DNA of 64,000 bases, from the NCBI RefSeq assembly GCF_905171765.1, contig NC_053391.1, positions 153,755,565-153,819,564 on the forward strand. The letters run 5' to 3'. Positions 20,900 to 31,977 of this stretch are shown in pieces. The first letter of the stretch is position 1; every line of letters starts with the position of its first letter. Origin of the DNA: Bufo bufo (Eukaryota > Chordata > Amphibia > Anura > Bufonidae). Under the pieces are notes generated by a model. It was not told the DNA's origin and made no database searches. It saw only the letters and a list, made by a program, of their open reading frames with translations. Position numbers and translations under genes: made by a program.

Positions 20900-21636
20900 A
20901 GGAAATATGGAATGGATATACCAATACCAGTTGCCCCCCCAAAAAGAGATTGAAGCAGGGGTGTTATATACCAATTATATACTTTCTATATAGTGCATTC
21001 GGGTACTGCAGAATTTGTTTGCGGTTTAGCTGCGTTACCTCAGTTACAGATAGTGACAAACGACATTGGAACAAATAATTTCAACTGGTGTAATATACCA
21101 GTTGCCCCACCAAAAAACTGATTGAAGCAGGGGTGTTATATATCAATAATATACTTTCTATATAGTGCATTTAGGTAGTGCAGCATTTGTTTGCGGTTTA
21201 GCTACGTTACCGCAGCTACAGATAGTGACAAACGACATTGGAACAAATAATTTCTACTAGTGTGATATACCAGTTGACCCCCCAAAAAAGCAAAAAAAAG
21301 TGGGCTACAGTAAAATTGTTATTCAGTGACCACATAATATACCTCCAACCACATAATCACAATTTATTTTATGTCAGGTGAATGCCTAATTTTTAAGGCC
21401 CGTACTCCCGTGGCCTAAAATAATTTTTTTCTAGGCTCCAGCAGGGCACATTTCAGAGAATTTCCCTTTAAGACGCATAAAATGTCCCCTGATTAAGATA
21501 CATATTTTTTGTTGGAATTTTTGTCATTGACCCCCCTCTAGTATGTCACTGTCCATGTTGTGGACTATTTGTACACTTCTACTAAGTATTTGGTGGCTGC
21601 AAATATGGGCTGAGGGTTTTTCAGGTTCGCCTGCCA
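20900..21636 (+). mobile_element. hAT-C deletion derivative: 5' array joined to 3' end, cut by a TTAA element
   Basis: 20920-21290 holds two units of about 195 bp (GGGGTGTTATATACCAAT, TAGTGACAAACGACATTGGA), related to the array at 56830-57440. From about 21300 it matches the 3' part of the hAT-C element at 39190-39650 almost word for word (CTCCAGCAGGGCACATTTC, GTTTTTCAGGTTCGCCTGCC). All coding sequence is missing. The copy stops at CTGCCATTAA, where a TTAA element enters; the complete copy continues past the same TTAA at about 39646. Confidence 0.75.
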
Positions 21637-22610
21637 TTAACCCCTTAGGGACGCATGACGTACCGGTATGGCATGTTTTCCGAGTCCTTATGGACCCATG
21701 ACGTACCGGTACGTCATGAGTTTAAAACGAGATTGCGGCGCTGCGGGGGTTAATCGGAACAGGATGCCCGCTGAAATCATTCAGCGGGCATTCTGTCACA
21801 ACGCCGGGGGGGTCATATAACCCCCCCCCCGGTATCGGCGATCGCAGAAAACCGCAGGTCAATTCAGACCTGCGGTTTGCTGTGCTTTCTGCAGATTCTG
21901 ATCCCTGCGGTCCCTGACCGCGGGGATCAAACTTTAAAATGCCCCAAATAAAGTTTTTTTCACCCCCCTGCACCCCTGAATGATTTTATGCTGGCGGGTG
22001 GTGCAGGGTGGGTGTTGCAGGCGGTGCGGGCGGTGCGGGAGGCCTCCTCTTGAATATTCATTGGCGTCCAGTGGTATACCAGAGTGTCAGCACATTGCTG
22101 GAACTCTGGTATAAACGGCTGACATCTGTGCTGTGATGTCAGCCGTTTAACCCTTTCCATACTGCGGTCCGTACGGACCGCTGTATGGAAAAGCTTAACA
22201 GTAAGAGGGGGCTCCCTCCCTCTCCCATCGGGGGGCTGCTGTGCCTTTGCAGCCCCCAGACAGGATGGGATGACAGAGGGAGGGAGCCCCCCTCCTTACC
22301 CTTCCCCGTCTGCTCAGTTCTGCTGTCCATGGTGCTGAACAGATCTGTGCTAAAGGCATAGATCTGTTCAGACAAAGTGTAAGTAAAATACAGTACAATA
22401 CACTATATAGTGTACTGTACTGTATTATACAGACATCAGACCACTGGATCTTCAAGAACCAAGTGGGTCTGGGTCAATTTTTTTTTTTTTTAAAGTGAAA
22501 AAGTAAAGATAAAAACAAAATAAAAACATTTATCACTGAATAAAAATTAAAAAAAATAAATACACTACACATATTCGGTACATCATAGAAAACGTAAAAT
22601 GCTAGTGTTT
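21637..22610. mobile_element. TTAA-flanked hairpin-rich element, copy 2 (right end unclear)
   Basis: Begins TTAACCCCTTAGGGACGC at a TTAA inside the hAT-C 3' end. It is then almost a run of hairpins: ATGACGTACCGGTACGTCAT (21698-21717), ATGCCCGCTGAA/TTCAGCGGGCAT (about 21762-21792), GCAGGTC/GACCTGC (about 21855), ACGGCTGACATC/GATGTCAGCCGT (about 22114-22146), a 32-bp near-palindrome at 22157-22188, GGCTCCCTCCCTC/GAGGGAGGGAGCC, and TGAACAGATCT/AGATCTGTTCA. A module near 22443 (CTGGATCTTCAAGAACCAAG) matches copy 1 near 18229. No matching right TTAA end was found. Confidence 0.55.
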
Positions 22611-22975
22611 TTTACTTTGATTTTCTTTCTGTTTCTGTTGAAATATTGTTTTCTATATTTCCACACGTTGTCAAAAATGTTTATTTTCAAATTATTAAAA
22701 TTCCAAATATTTACCATTTAAGTTGTGAATTAAAATTATGTTACAACATCTTTTGCCTTGCTTTACTGCAAGATGCTGCTGTCACTGTGAAGTCATTTTG
22801 TTTTTCACTATGTGTTAAAGAATTGCAAATGCAAATAAATGCAGTCGATATTTTGCATTTCAAGGTCTTTGTTTCTAAAGTAAGTTTATTTTGTCACATG
22901 ATTTATGCTATAGTAGGCATTTTATTGGAGTCTGAAATTTGACAGATCTCTATTTAGGATTATTCTTGCTGACAT
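22611..22975. other. No recognisable feature
   Basis: AT-rich. The open frame 22646-22942 has no family resemblance I can name. Confidence 0.4.
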
Positions 22976-22978
22976 TAA

Positions 22979-23321
22979 GGGTACTTTGACACTTGCGCTG
23001 TTTGATTCTGGTAGGCAGTTCCGATGCCTAAACTGCCTGCCTGATCAGGCAAACTTTATTCAAATGCATGTCATTTTTTCTGACTGATCAGGCATTATAG
23101 TCAATGGGGACTGAGCGGCGGTCCGGCGGCACGGCGAAATTGCGGAAGGACGGATCCGACAGGGTGAAAAGCCTGTCAGATCCGTCCTGCCGCAAGTGTG
23201 AAAGTACCCTTACTCTGCATTCAGAATGCACAAGGATAAAACTGATCAGTTCTTTTCCAGTATTGAGCCCTTAGGACGGAACTCTATGCCAGAAAACAAA
23301 AACGCTAGTGTGAAAGTACCC
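22979..23321. mobile_element. Harbinger-type MITE with TAA duplication
   Basis: TAA (22976-22978), then GGGTACTTTGACACTTGCG; the right side is CGCTAGTGTGAAAGTACCC, then TAA (23322-23324). A second right-type end, CGCAAGTGTGAAAGTACCC, lies inside at 23191-23209, so a shorter unit of about 230 bp could have been mobile on its own. There is no coding sequence. Confidence 0.75.
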
Positions 23322-23459
23322 TAAAAATGCTATGTAAATAAATATACAGTGAGTACATAATGGATGCCCTCTTTGCTATGATGAAGTCTAGTTTTTTATT
23401 TATATTTTTATATTATTGCTTCTACCTTAACTATTATACTGTATGCTTATTAACATCAG

Positions 23460-23460
<1 letters not shown>

Positions 23461-23511
<51 letters not shown>
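23461..23511. repeat. (AT)n microsatellite
   Basis: About 25 AT dinucleotides. They make the spurious Ile/Tyr-repeat open frames on both strands. Confidence 0.95.
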
Positions 23512-23513
<2 letters not shown>

Positions 23514-23519
23514 ATATAT

Positions 23520-24700
23520 ATACAAGAGACAAACAATTTTCTTAAAATGTGTTTTGTGTCCACTTTGTGTTTTGTGTCCACTTTGGTGAATTTTTTATCT
23601 AATATGGTGCCATAATATGAAGCCTTTGCTTTGCCTCCACATAGGCTCTGTTCACACAGATCTTCCATTTGCCAAAACCTAATTCATGTTGTGTGAATGG
23701 AAGAAAAAAACTTTACACAGTTCAAAAAAATCGGATACTGGAATAATAGAAATTTCAAATCAATTCTCCTTCAGTGGTCTAAGCATATACATGAATGATG
23801 AAGAGCAAGTGTTACATTCTTCTAACTGAATTATTAAATCAATACTTTGGGTTGATATTAGTGCCAAACCTGAATATAATCAGTCTGAGTGGACTCAAGA
23901 TATGTAGTGCTTTCTGCGTGTGTGACCTGTTGATGAATGATGACAATGAAATGCCCTTTGGTATTGTGATGAGGGCATAATGATCTCAATTATCTCTCAT
24001 TGCTCTAAAACTACTCAGCTCATCTGTTTTACCTTTCAAAAGTTCATGCTGATAATTTGAAATTAGTTTTAATTTTTAATATTGAAACTGACTATCTAAG
24101 AGATATCAGTGCCAGGAATTGATACCTTTCATTTAAGAAAATCTTGTCTTGTATGATTTGGAGGTGCTGGTTTGATGTAATGGGTCAACAGTATTTAAAG
24201 ATCTTGCGGATGTTTGCTGGATATCTCACTTGTGATCATTCTAATGAAGATATTAAGTGGGGGAATTTATTTTCATCTTAAAGAAAGGGCTCCCACATGT
24301 GCTCAGCAGACCGCAGTCCTTTGTGCTTGTCGTGAAGATTAATACACAAGATTTGCTGTGGTTCAGAAATGAAAGATATTGTTTTTACAGTTTAACGAAG
24401 ACGGATAATATTCAAAGGGAAACTAATTTGCCTGACACATACATTCTGTGCTACATTCTCCTTGAACAAATGAAGGATACCTGGCAGTAAATTGAATAAA
24501 TGAAGATAATATTGCATTTCAGCAGTAGAGTATCTGGATAAACAAAACTAATGACGGAATACGAAACATGGAGTGATGGTTTATTTTCCTCTTTAAAATG
24601 ACCTAATGCCTAAAACATATGTTTCCATGGGAAATTATCCGTAAATTCAAAGCTGCTATATTAAAGTGGATTCACATGTGGTCATTTTTATAGAGGAAAA
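23520..24700. other. No recognisable feature
   Basis: AT-rich single-copy-looking DNA with only short unconvincing frames (for example 24257-24490). Confidence 0.4.
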
Positions 24701-24719
24701 ATCCACATTGGCACACAGA

Positions 24720-25293
24720 CATCTTAGTTTCCACATTTTTACATCATCCTCCTCCTTCGGGTGCTCCAGCATTGCTATCCTGCTGCTACATCCAATAGTG
24801 TGTCCTCTGTGTTCCCCAATACCGTGCCAACTGTGTCCCCCCATGCCCACAAAAACTGTACTGCAGAAATGACATTGCCATACAGATGGTCCCCCATAGT
24901 AATAGTGCTCCCAGACTGCCCTCAATAGTAATTTTACCCCTTACAGTACCCTCAATAGCAAGAATTGTTCCCAAGAATGCTCCCATTAGTAGTAGTGCCC
25001 TCCATATTGTGACTAATAATAATTATGCTGCCACAATATCTGCAGTATTAATAAATCCCCCATAGGGCCCAAAGCAATGCCTCCCTACAGTGCTCCCAGC
25101 AGTAACAATGTATCTCTATAAGACAGCCCCCTGTAGAAATAAGGTCAATTTATAATGCCCAGTTGAAATGCCCCCTATAGTTATAATTACCCATGTAGTG
25201 CCCCCTGTATTATAATGCTCTCTATAATGCTAGTATGTATTATAATGACAACTCTGTAGTGCCCCTTGTTTGATACTACACCCTGTAGTGGAA

Positions 25294-25327
<34 letters not shown>

Positions 25328-25380
25328 CTCTCCCCTGTAGTCTCCCTATAGTATAATGGCCCCCATTAGTGATAATACAT
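24720..25380. repeat. Degenerate short-unit repeat (CCCCATAGTAATAATGCTCC-like) with (TA)n
   Basis: Variants of CCC-CATAGTAATAGTGCTCCC recur irregularly about every 30 bp, for example CCCCCATAGTAATAGTGCTC near 24892 and CCCATTAGTAGTAGTGCCC near 24980. A (TA)n tract lies at about 25294-25324. This looks like an old minisatellite-like repeat. Confidence 0.6.
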
Positions 25381-25439
25381 ATAATAATGCAGTGGCCGGG
25401 TTTGCATTGGCCTCAACGCTACGCTAGGTCCCCTGGACC

Positions 25440-26165
25440 CATCAAGATGTCACCATGTGTTCCTGCTCTCCAGAAGGGATGGTAAGGCATGGTACACCCC
25501 AATGAAAAAAAAGTCCAGAGAGTCAGGGTCTGCAGTAAACCAGGGTTCTTCTTTATTGGAGGAATTTATGTACAAAACAATATAGGTGAGACATTTGGCT
25601 GGCCTCTCCAGTTTCCTCCCTGGCGGAAGAAGGATTTGATGCTGAGGAAAGGCCTGAGCTAGCTGTGCCTCTCTCTTTTCAGAAGGTTGGTACCCTGTTC
25701 CAGTGTTTGTGATCAAGGGTCTGTGGTAGCATATCCCCATCTATATCCCCATCTCAGCGTCTTCTTCTGGTCACTTAGTAGTCTGGCAGAGTCTTCTCCC
25801 TGGCAGAAGAAGGGTTTTATGCTGAGGAAAGACCTGAGCTAGCTGTCCCTCTCTCTCTCTCAGATCGCTGGCATTGTGGTCAAGTGACCATGGACTGTAG
25901 CTCAGTAGTCCGGGTGGCTCATTGGTCACAGGACTAGCGACCCATAGTCTGTGGTTCAGCATCCCCATATCAGTGTCTTCTTCTCGTCACTCATGCAAGC
26001 TGGCATGAGTCTCTCCTCCAAGCACTGGTCCCCAACTGCAGCACACTAGGGGCTCTGACTGCTCTCCTTATATATAGTTTATAGCTAGACTAGAACCTTC
26101 TAGTGGGAGGGGTGGAGTGGAGAAACTCAGCACAAACAAATACATTGTTTCAACTCCCATCTGGA
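25440..26165. repeat. Repeat block with an internal duplication of about 180 bp
   Basis: CTCCCTGGC(G/A)GAAGAAGG, GCTGAGGAAAG and CCTGAGCTAGCTGT occur twice, near 25615 and 25795. TATATATAG at about 26072 resembles a TATA box, and GGTTCTTCTTTATTGG lies near 25544. It may be part of an LTR, but no paired ends were found. It is cut on the right by hAT A2. Confidence 0.45.
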
Positions 26166-26504
26166 GTTGAAACTAGAGATAAGCAAATTAAAAAAAAATA
26201 ATAATAATTCAGCGGTTTTGGCAAATTTTTCGAAAAAAATTGGTTTGATACAAATAAATTTATTGCGAATCGCGTTAAAATACAGCTATTTTCTGGCTGC
26301 AGAGAGCCTTTATAGTGGTGTAGAACACTGTGCCTTGCAGTAACATGCATAAGGAGTCTGCTGTGGTAGTTAAACAATACTGTGAGTCAGTATGACATGC
26401 AGCTGACATGAGTCGCTCTTAGAATCACTGCACACTTCACTTATTTGGGCAGTTACGGGGCCAAAACTGACCAAATAACTCAAGTGTGAATTCAGCCTTA
26501 CAGG

Positions 26505-26981
26505 TAGAGTTGAGCAAACCGTACCGACCTTTGTGAGTTTGGGGACCTGTACCCGAACCCAGACTTTTGCACTAAAGTTCGGGTTCAGGTTTGGTGTTCG
26601 GGTGATTTTATTATTTTCTGTTATAACTTGGTTATAATGGAAAATAATATCATTCCACGTGGTGAGCGTGGTGACGTCACCGCAGATCCTTTTGCAGATC
26701 CTGAAGAAAAGAAGACACTGGCTGTGCGATCAAGTGGATGAGGTGATGTCTTTTTTTTTTTAACCTCTCAATAGACATTTTATTTAGCATTCTGTTTTAA
26801 GAATGATATTATTTTCCGCTATAACCATGTTATAAAAGAAAATAATAAAGTGAAGTTCGGATCCCCATTGATCTAAATGGGGTCCGGGTTCAGGGTCAAG
26901 TTTAGGTCCCATATCCGAACTTTGACCTGAAATTCAGATGAACCCGGCGAACCCGAACTTCCACGTGTTCGCTCAACCCTA
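26505..26981. mobile_element. hAT-type MITE nested in A2
   Basis: Ends are TAGAGTTGAGCAAAC and the inverse of TAGGGTTGAGCGAAC. It is flanked by CTTACAGG (26497-26504) and TTTACAGG (26982-26989), an 8-bp duplication with one change. Inside, GAACCCGAAC/GTTCGGGTT motifs recur near both ends. A1 at about 12480 has the uninterrupted site (CCTGTAAGGC), proving insertion after the two A copies separated. Confidence 0.85.
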
Positions 26982-27539
26982 TTTACAGGTCAATGTTAGC
27001 GTCAAGAAAAAGGGCACTCCTTTTACACCGTCGGCAGCTGATTCCACATAGATGTCTACAGAACGTGTTCTATTAAACACTTATACAAGTAGAGCCCCCC
27101 CGACAGAGTGGAGAGGGTGTCAGCATTATGTTTGTGTTGACGTCACTGATTATTTTGCCCTTCCTTTGATCCGTCAGAACAATAAGTCCCAAAAAATGGA
27201 TCCTGTATTTGGAGCATCCACCTTCACTCGGTCAGCAATTAGTCAGTAATCCATCAGTATTGCTAAAGCCAAAAAAACAGGAGTGGATCCAAAACATGAC
27301 ACGTGAATGGAATATTTGCATGTCTTCAGTGTTTAGTACCCACTCCTGCTTTTGGCTACCAAATCATAAGCCAATTCTGATGCAAAATAGGGAACATGTC
27401 ATGCACGCCTTACAGCTGTTTAGATAGACAGGATCCATTGTGCGTCTCATTTTTTCTTCCTTCAGACAGATCAGAAGAAAGGACAAATAAAGTATGATGT
27501 CAGGCAGGCCGAAAGGCAAAATAGTGGCCCAGTCATGAA

Positions 27540-28110
27540 GTGGGGAGGGTGGGAACAGCACGAGAAGTCCACAGAGTTGCCCCATGACATAATAGTGAGG
27601 TGGCAGCAGTATCAGGAGGAGGCCACGGAGTGGCACTATGACAGTGTGGAGATGGCAGCAGCAGCCTTAGGATGCCACAGAGAACAATGACAAAGTGTGG
27701 AGGTGTTGGCAGCAGCATCAGGAGGAGGCCACAGCATGGCACAATGACAGAGTGTGGAGGTGGCGGCAGCAGCAGCATCGGGAGGAGACAACAGGGAGGT
27801 GGCAGTGTGGAGGTGGCAGCAGCACCATGAGGAGACCACTGAGTGGCACAATGACAGAGTGTTAAGGTGGCAGCAGCATCATCAGGAGGCCAAAGAGTTG
27901 CAAAGTGACATAGTGTTTAGGTAGAAGCAGCAGCATCAGGAGACCACAGAGTGGCAAGGTGACATAGTGTGGAGGTGGCAGCAGCATCAGGAGACCACAA
28001 AGTGGCAAAGTGATATAGTGTGGAGGTGGCAGCAGCACCAGGAGGCCACAGAGTGACCCAGTGTGGGGAGGTGGGTGGCAATACCAGTACCAGCTGAAGC
28101 TGGTGGGTGA
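27540..28110 (-). repeat. 3' tandem array of hAT A2
   Basis: About nine units of 58-62 bp (plus-strand wording GGAGGTGGCAGCAGCATCAG, CCACAGAGTGGCA, TGACATAGTGT). Same family as 5255-5555 and 11686-11960. The open frames in this block are products of CAG-rich repeats. Confidence 0.8.
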
Positions 28111-28248
28111 AAGAAGGAGCACTTGTCATAAGATGTGTGACATCAGGCAAGTGGCAGCATCAGAATAGTAGCTGAGGCAGGTAGCCAAAAAAACAGTCTC
28201 TTTTGTGAAAGTGTTGGTGTGGCACCATGGATGATCTAGTCTGATGTA

Positions 28249-28917
28249 TCAGGCATTGGTGGGTGAAAATCCTAGCTGATCCACGCCTGATTCATCATGA
28301 CAGAGGTCAGTCTCTCCACATTTTTGGGTAGACAGGCGAGTTCTTCTTGGTGTAACTATGGCCCCCGCCGCACTAAACATCTGCTCTGATGGCACACATT
28401 TGTCCAGGCAGGACAGCCTTTCCAGGGCAAACTCTGCTAGTTGCGGCCACAAATCCAGTTTGGATGCCCAATAGTTTAGCGGATCTTCAATGTGGGGTGG
28501 CAGGGTGCTGTCCAAGTATGACACAACCTGCTGATGGTGAGTAGGTTCTTTACTAGGTAGGTGAAGAAAGCTGCTCATCAGAGACTCTAGACTCAAGTTG
28601 CTGTTTATGGAGCTGGAACTGTTCCGACCCCTCCACCCTGCCACAGCAGCCATGGCAGAGGAATGTGAGCGCAGAGGGCTCCCCCAGTCAGACCTGCGAG
28701 AGGATGGACGATAGCGCAGATAGGCAGCAGCCAACTGACTGCATAAGATGTCTCTATAGTAGTACAGTTTGTCCTTACTCTCAGCGGATATAAAAAAGGC
28801 CTCCATTTTGGAACGGTACCGAGGGTCCAACAAGGTGTAGAGCCAGAAGTTATCCCTCGACCAAATTGTGACAATTCGGCTGTCACTACACAAGCAAGTG
28901 AGCAGGGATCGGGTCAT
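28249..28917 (-). pseudogene. hAT A2 transposase, C-terminal block with hATC domain
   Basis: An open stretch of 222 codons holds the linker (FWLYTLLDPRYRSKM, where hATs have LDPRYK) and the hATC domain: LDLWPQLAEFALERLSCLDK, PSEQMFSAAGAIVTPRRT. The usual SERVFS reads SEQMFS. The end is frameshifted (QKCGETDLCHDESG, where A1 has QNVE-LTFVKMNQAW). The block is well kept compared with A1, but Arg-Val to Gln-Met in the signature and the frameshift argue against function. hATC multimerises the transposase. Confidence 0.85.
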
Positions 28918-29047
28918 TTGTGCAAGTTACTCGGAGGAACTCCCTGCCTCCATCTCCACTGCATACTGCCATGGTGTGTCTGGGTTCTCTGACTCATTTT
29001 CCTCATCGTCCTGTAGCACCTCTGGCTGCTACTGCTCCTCCTGTCAC

Positions 29048-30010
29048 CTATGTAGAAAAACCACCCATTGCACACATTGCTTGTGCTGCAATGTCCTCTT
29101 CCTCTAGTTCAGTCCACACAGGGCTCATGTGGCCTTGAGATCTAGGCACCACGTCTCCAGTCCCCTGACCAGCCATTGTTACCAGCATCTGTTCCAGGAC
29201 ATGAAGCAGTGGAATGATATTTTTCTTCCCATAGTCCTGGCGACTGACAAATAATGAGGCCTCCTCAAAGTGCCTGAGCACAAGGCAGGGGTCATGCATG
29301 AGTTGCCACTGGGTGACATCGAAGTTACACAGGGGAGTACCCCTGTCCACTTGGATCAGGAAATCGTTTATGGCCTTTCTCTGTTTGTATAGTCGGTCCA
29401 ACATATGGAGGGCGGAATTCCAACGGGTATAAACGTCGCATATCAGCCTATGTTGGGGGATGCCGTTCTGCCGCTGCAGCTCAAGGAGGATGTGCTTTGG
29501 GTTGTACGAGCGGCTGAAGTGTATGCATAGTTTCCTGGACATTTTTAGGATGTCTTGCAGATAGGTGGAAGACTTCAGGAACTGCTTGACAACCAGATTG
29601 GACATGTGTGCCATGCAGGGCACATGGCTCAGCCCTTCTTGAAACAGTGCAGACACCATGTTCTTTCCATTGTCGGTCACTATGGTTCTGATTTTGAGTT
29701 GTTGCGGAGAAAGCCAGGATTGAATTTCTTGATGAAAGACACGGGGCAGTTCCTCCCCTATGTAACTCCATTCTCCCTGGCGAACAAGGTACAGAACAGT
29801 GTGACACCGCCATCCCCTGCCCATGTGGTATGCTAGAGGGACACTGTGAATTGTCTCTGCAGTGGAGGCTGAGGACACGGTGAAGAATGAGGAGGCAGAA
29901 GACGACATTGTCGCAGGACCAACGGCGTGAGAACGTGGAGGCGGAAGTGGCGTCACCTGGCCACGTTGCTGGTGTGGCTGTACAGGAACCACATTTACCC
30001 AGTGGGCCAT
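29048..30010 (-). pseudogene. hAT A2 transposase, catalytic block
   Basis: A 320-codon open stretch begins within the TAHWVN motif. It shows VTDNGKNMVSAL (Asp113), PCMAH with Cys132 and His135 of the C/DxxH motif, SNLVVKQFLK, the RW motif TRWNSAL (Arg196-Trp197), NNIIPLLHVLEQM-like sequence and an acidic tail. These are the DDE/RNase-H-fold landmarks of hAT transposases with the large helical insertion. All landmark residues I can check are present, unlike A1, where the RW Arg is lost. It is separated from the finger block by frameshifts (30010-30310) and from the hATC block by a further shift near 29000. Confidence 0.85.
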
Positions 30011-30309
30011 AAAGGATATTTATTGTCCCTAACCATAGTTACGGCTCCACATGTCGGTGCTGCCGTGCACTTTGGCAGACACCGACAGGCTCAAGTACTC
30101 ACCCACCTTCTGTTCTGTTCTGCGTTTTTCGCTAATAAATGATGGCTTGGGACTCTCCAACTCAGCTCGGCACAAGCCATTAGTTCTCTGAAAGGTGCAG
30201 AGTCCAACACTTGAAAAGGGAGGGACTTCAGCACCAGCAACTTGGCCAGCTTCTGTGCCGTTGGATGAGTGCACGCATACTGTTGTCTCTTGGCAATCGC
30301 TTCGGTGAT

Positions 30310-30861
30310 CTATTGCAGACGGAATGACTGACGAGGATTAGGAGGAGAAGCAGGAGCATCAGGACCAGCAAATAATGGGAAGGACAGACAGCTCCCTTTG
30401 GCTGAGTTGGTGGAACCTTGACTGCCTGAAAGTGAGTGCATGCCACAGGGTGATGCAGAGGTTGCTACGGCAGGCTGGACCACCACACCAGAGCCACGGT
30501 TCTCCCAGGCCACTTTGTGGTGGCGCTGCATATGTTGATGCAGGGCCGTGGTTCCAACTTTGGCACCCTGGCCACACTTTACCTTCTGGTCACAGATTCT
30601 ACAAATGGCCATGTTCACCTCCTCCGGTGGCTTAACAAAAAACTGCCACACTGCCAAGTAGGTGATTTTACCCCTAACACTCCGCACTGACTGACTGCTA
30701 CCACCGCTGCTTCCGTGAACCCCTGCACCACTACTTTCCGGGCAGGTAGGCTCCTGCAAAGCGAGTCTTCCCCGGGCATGTTTGGCTCCCGACCTCACAT
30801 TGCTGCCACCCTGCTGACTCCCAGCCATGCTAGAGACTTGCTGTCTCCGCCGCTGCCTCAT
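30310..30861 (-). pseudogene. hAT A2 transposase, BED zinc-finger block
   Basis: A 183-codon open stretch. After a Ser/Gly-rich lead, the BED finger begins at about residue 68 (LAVWQFFVKPPEEVN). It has Cys87-x2-Cys90 (CRIC), then TTALHQHMQRHH giving the His pair at about 108-115. BED fingers of hAT transposases bind the element ends. The finger is complete here, whereas A1 has a stop inside it. A Ser/Pro-rich tail follows. Confidence 0.85.
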
Positions 30862-31038
30862 GGGAAAGCTGCCACCCTCTTCTCCCGATGGTGCTGAATC
30901 CCCTAATTCACCCGACTCTCAAGTGCGATGAGATACATAATCAACATATAGTACTGTCTGCACATCACTGATGTCCTACTCAACTGTCTCTGGGTCAAGA
31001 GCCTGACCGCTCGCAACACCAGCTCCCATGCCACTCTC

Positions 31039-31522
31039 CTATTCACTACTTTCTTGCCTACTGGAGAAAGCAGCGGATGTCTCCTCCACATCTTGGCTGG
31101 CCAGTAGCTGCTGACTGTCCTCTAGTAGCTCGTCCTCACTGTATAGTGGAGTTGAGCCCACAGAATTTAATAATTGTCTGCCTGAGGGAACAGAAAAGGA
31201 CAGAGGTAGGTTGAGGACAGGTGAGGGGACAGGGCCTGCTCCCGAGCCATGCCAACTAAGGGTTGTGTTTGACGAACCCGCCAACTCTTGACTGGGGGTG
31301 TCTGATGTCACTTGCGACAAATTGGATGACCAAGTCAACCATTCAAGAACCACTGGATTGCTGGTCATGACACGACCGCTAGATGACAACGGGAGATTGG
31401 GCCTCTCGCTGCGACTCTTGCTGCCACACCCCCTTACTCTGCTTCGAACTGTGCTTGTGCCATAAAAAAATTAGGAGTTTGCCACTCCCTTGTGCAGGGC
31501 CTGGCACTGCTCTGTCTGACAT
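31039..31522 (-). pseudogene. hAT A2 transposase, N-terminal block
   Basis: The ATG at 31520-31522 starts MSDRAVPGPAQGSG, matching A1 at 965. A frameshift and stop follow, and the frame 31039-31389 continues SSGRVMTSNPVVLEWLTWSS, ending in acidic/Ser-rich sequence (LLEDSQQLLASQDVEETSA) shared with A1. The region is low complexity with no known domain. Its job is inferred only from position before the finger. Confidence 0.75.
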
Positions 31523-31529
31523 ACTGTTA

Positions 31530-31751
31530 GATCAAATAAATAAATAAAAAGGAAATTAAAACACCCCAAAAAAGTCTGTCATTTTCTCACTTTACCACAC
31601 AACGGCTAATAAGCCCTTTTTCCCACTAATACACGCAAAAAAGGGCTTTAGAACATATGACTGCACCGCTGAACGGTAAATATATATATTTGTTTGCCAC
31701 TAATACAAGCCAAAAAAGAGCTTTAGAACTTATAACTGCACCGCTGAACGG

Positions 31752-31792
<41 letters not shown>

Positions 31793-31895
31793 TTTTTTTG
31801 CCACTAATACACAACAAAAAAGGGCTGTAATTTTCTCACTCAACGGCAAATACATCTCACACAACGGCAAATACTTTTTTTTGTGCCACTAATAA
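31530..31895 (-). repeat. 5' tandem array of hAT A2, about 72-bp unit, with (AT)n
   Basis: Units are built on GCCACTAATACAAGCC, AAAAAAGGGCTTTAGAAC, ACTGCACCGCTGAACGG and AAATATATAT. An (AT)n tract lies at about 31757-31788. The array takes the same place before the ATG as the 74-bp array of A1 but has a different unit. Only a short piece next to the gene (GGGGTGTTTTAATTTCC versus GGGGTATTTTAATTTCC) is plainly shared. Confidence 0.8.
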
Positions 31896-31977
31896 ATGCT
31901 AAAATTATATGCAAGGGCTATTAGGGGAGCGGACCCTGTAAAAGATTGTAGGTGAAGGCCTGCTGGTGAGCTGACCC

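Larger units (their letters stand above)
26174..31895 (-). mobile_element. hAT transposon A2 (5' end truncated)
   Basis: Minus-strand copy of family A. Left end (3' end of element) is TAGAGATAAGCAAATT at 26174. The 3' region (26190-27540) and 3' array (27540-28110) match A1. The transposase blocks span 28252-31522, and a different 5' array lies at 31530-31895. A hAT MITE is nested at 26505-26981. At about 31895 the sequence changes without any terminal repeat to the B2 3' array, so the 5' terminus of A2 is missing. The flank before the left end is AGTTGAAA. Confidence 0.8.

Noticed and set aside
23360..23668. Ile/Tyr-repeat proteins on both strands
   Set aside because: Translation of an (AT)n microsatellite.
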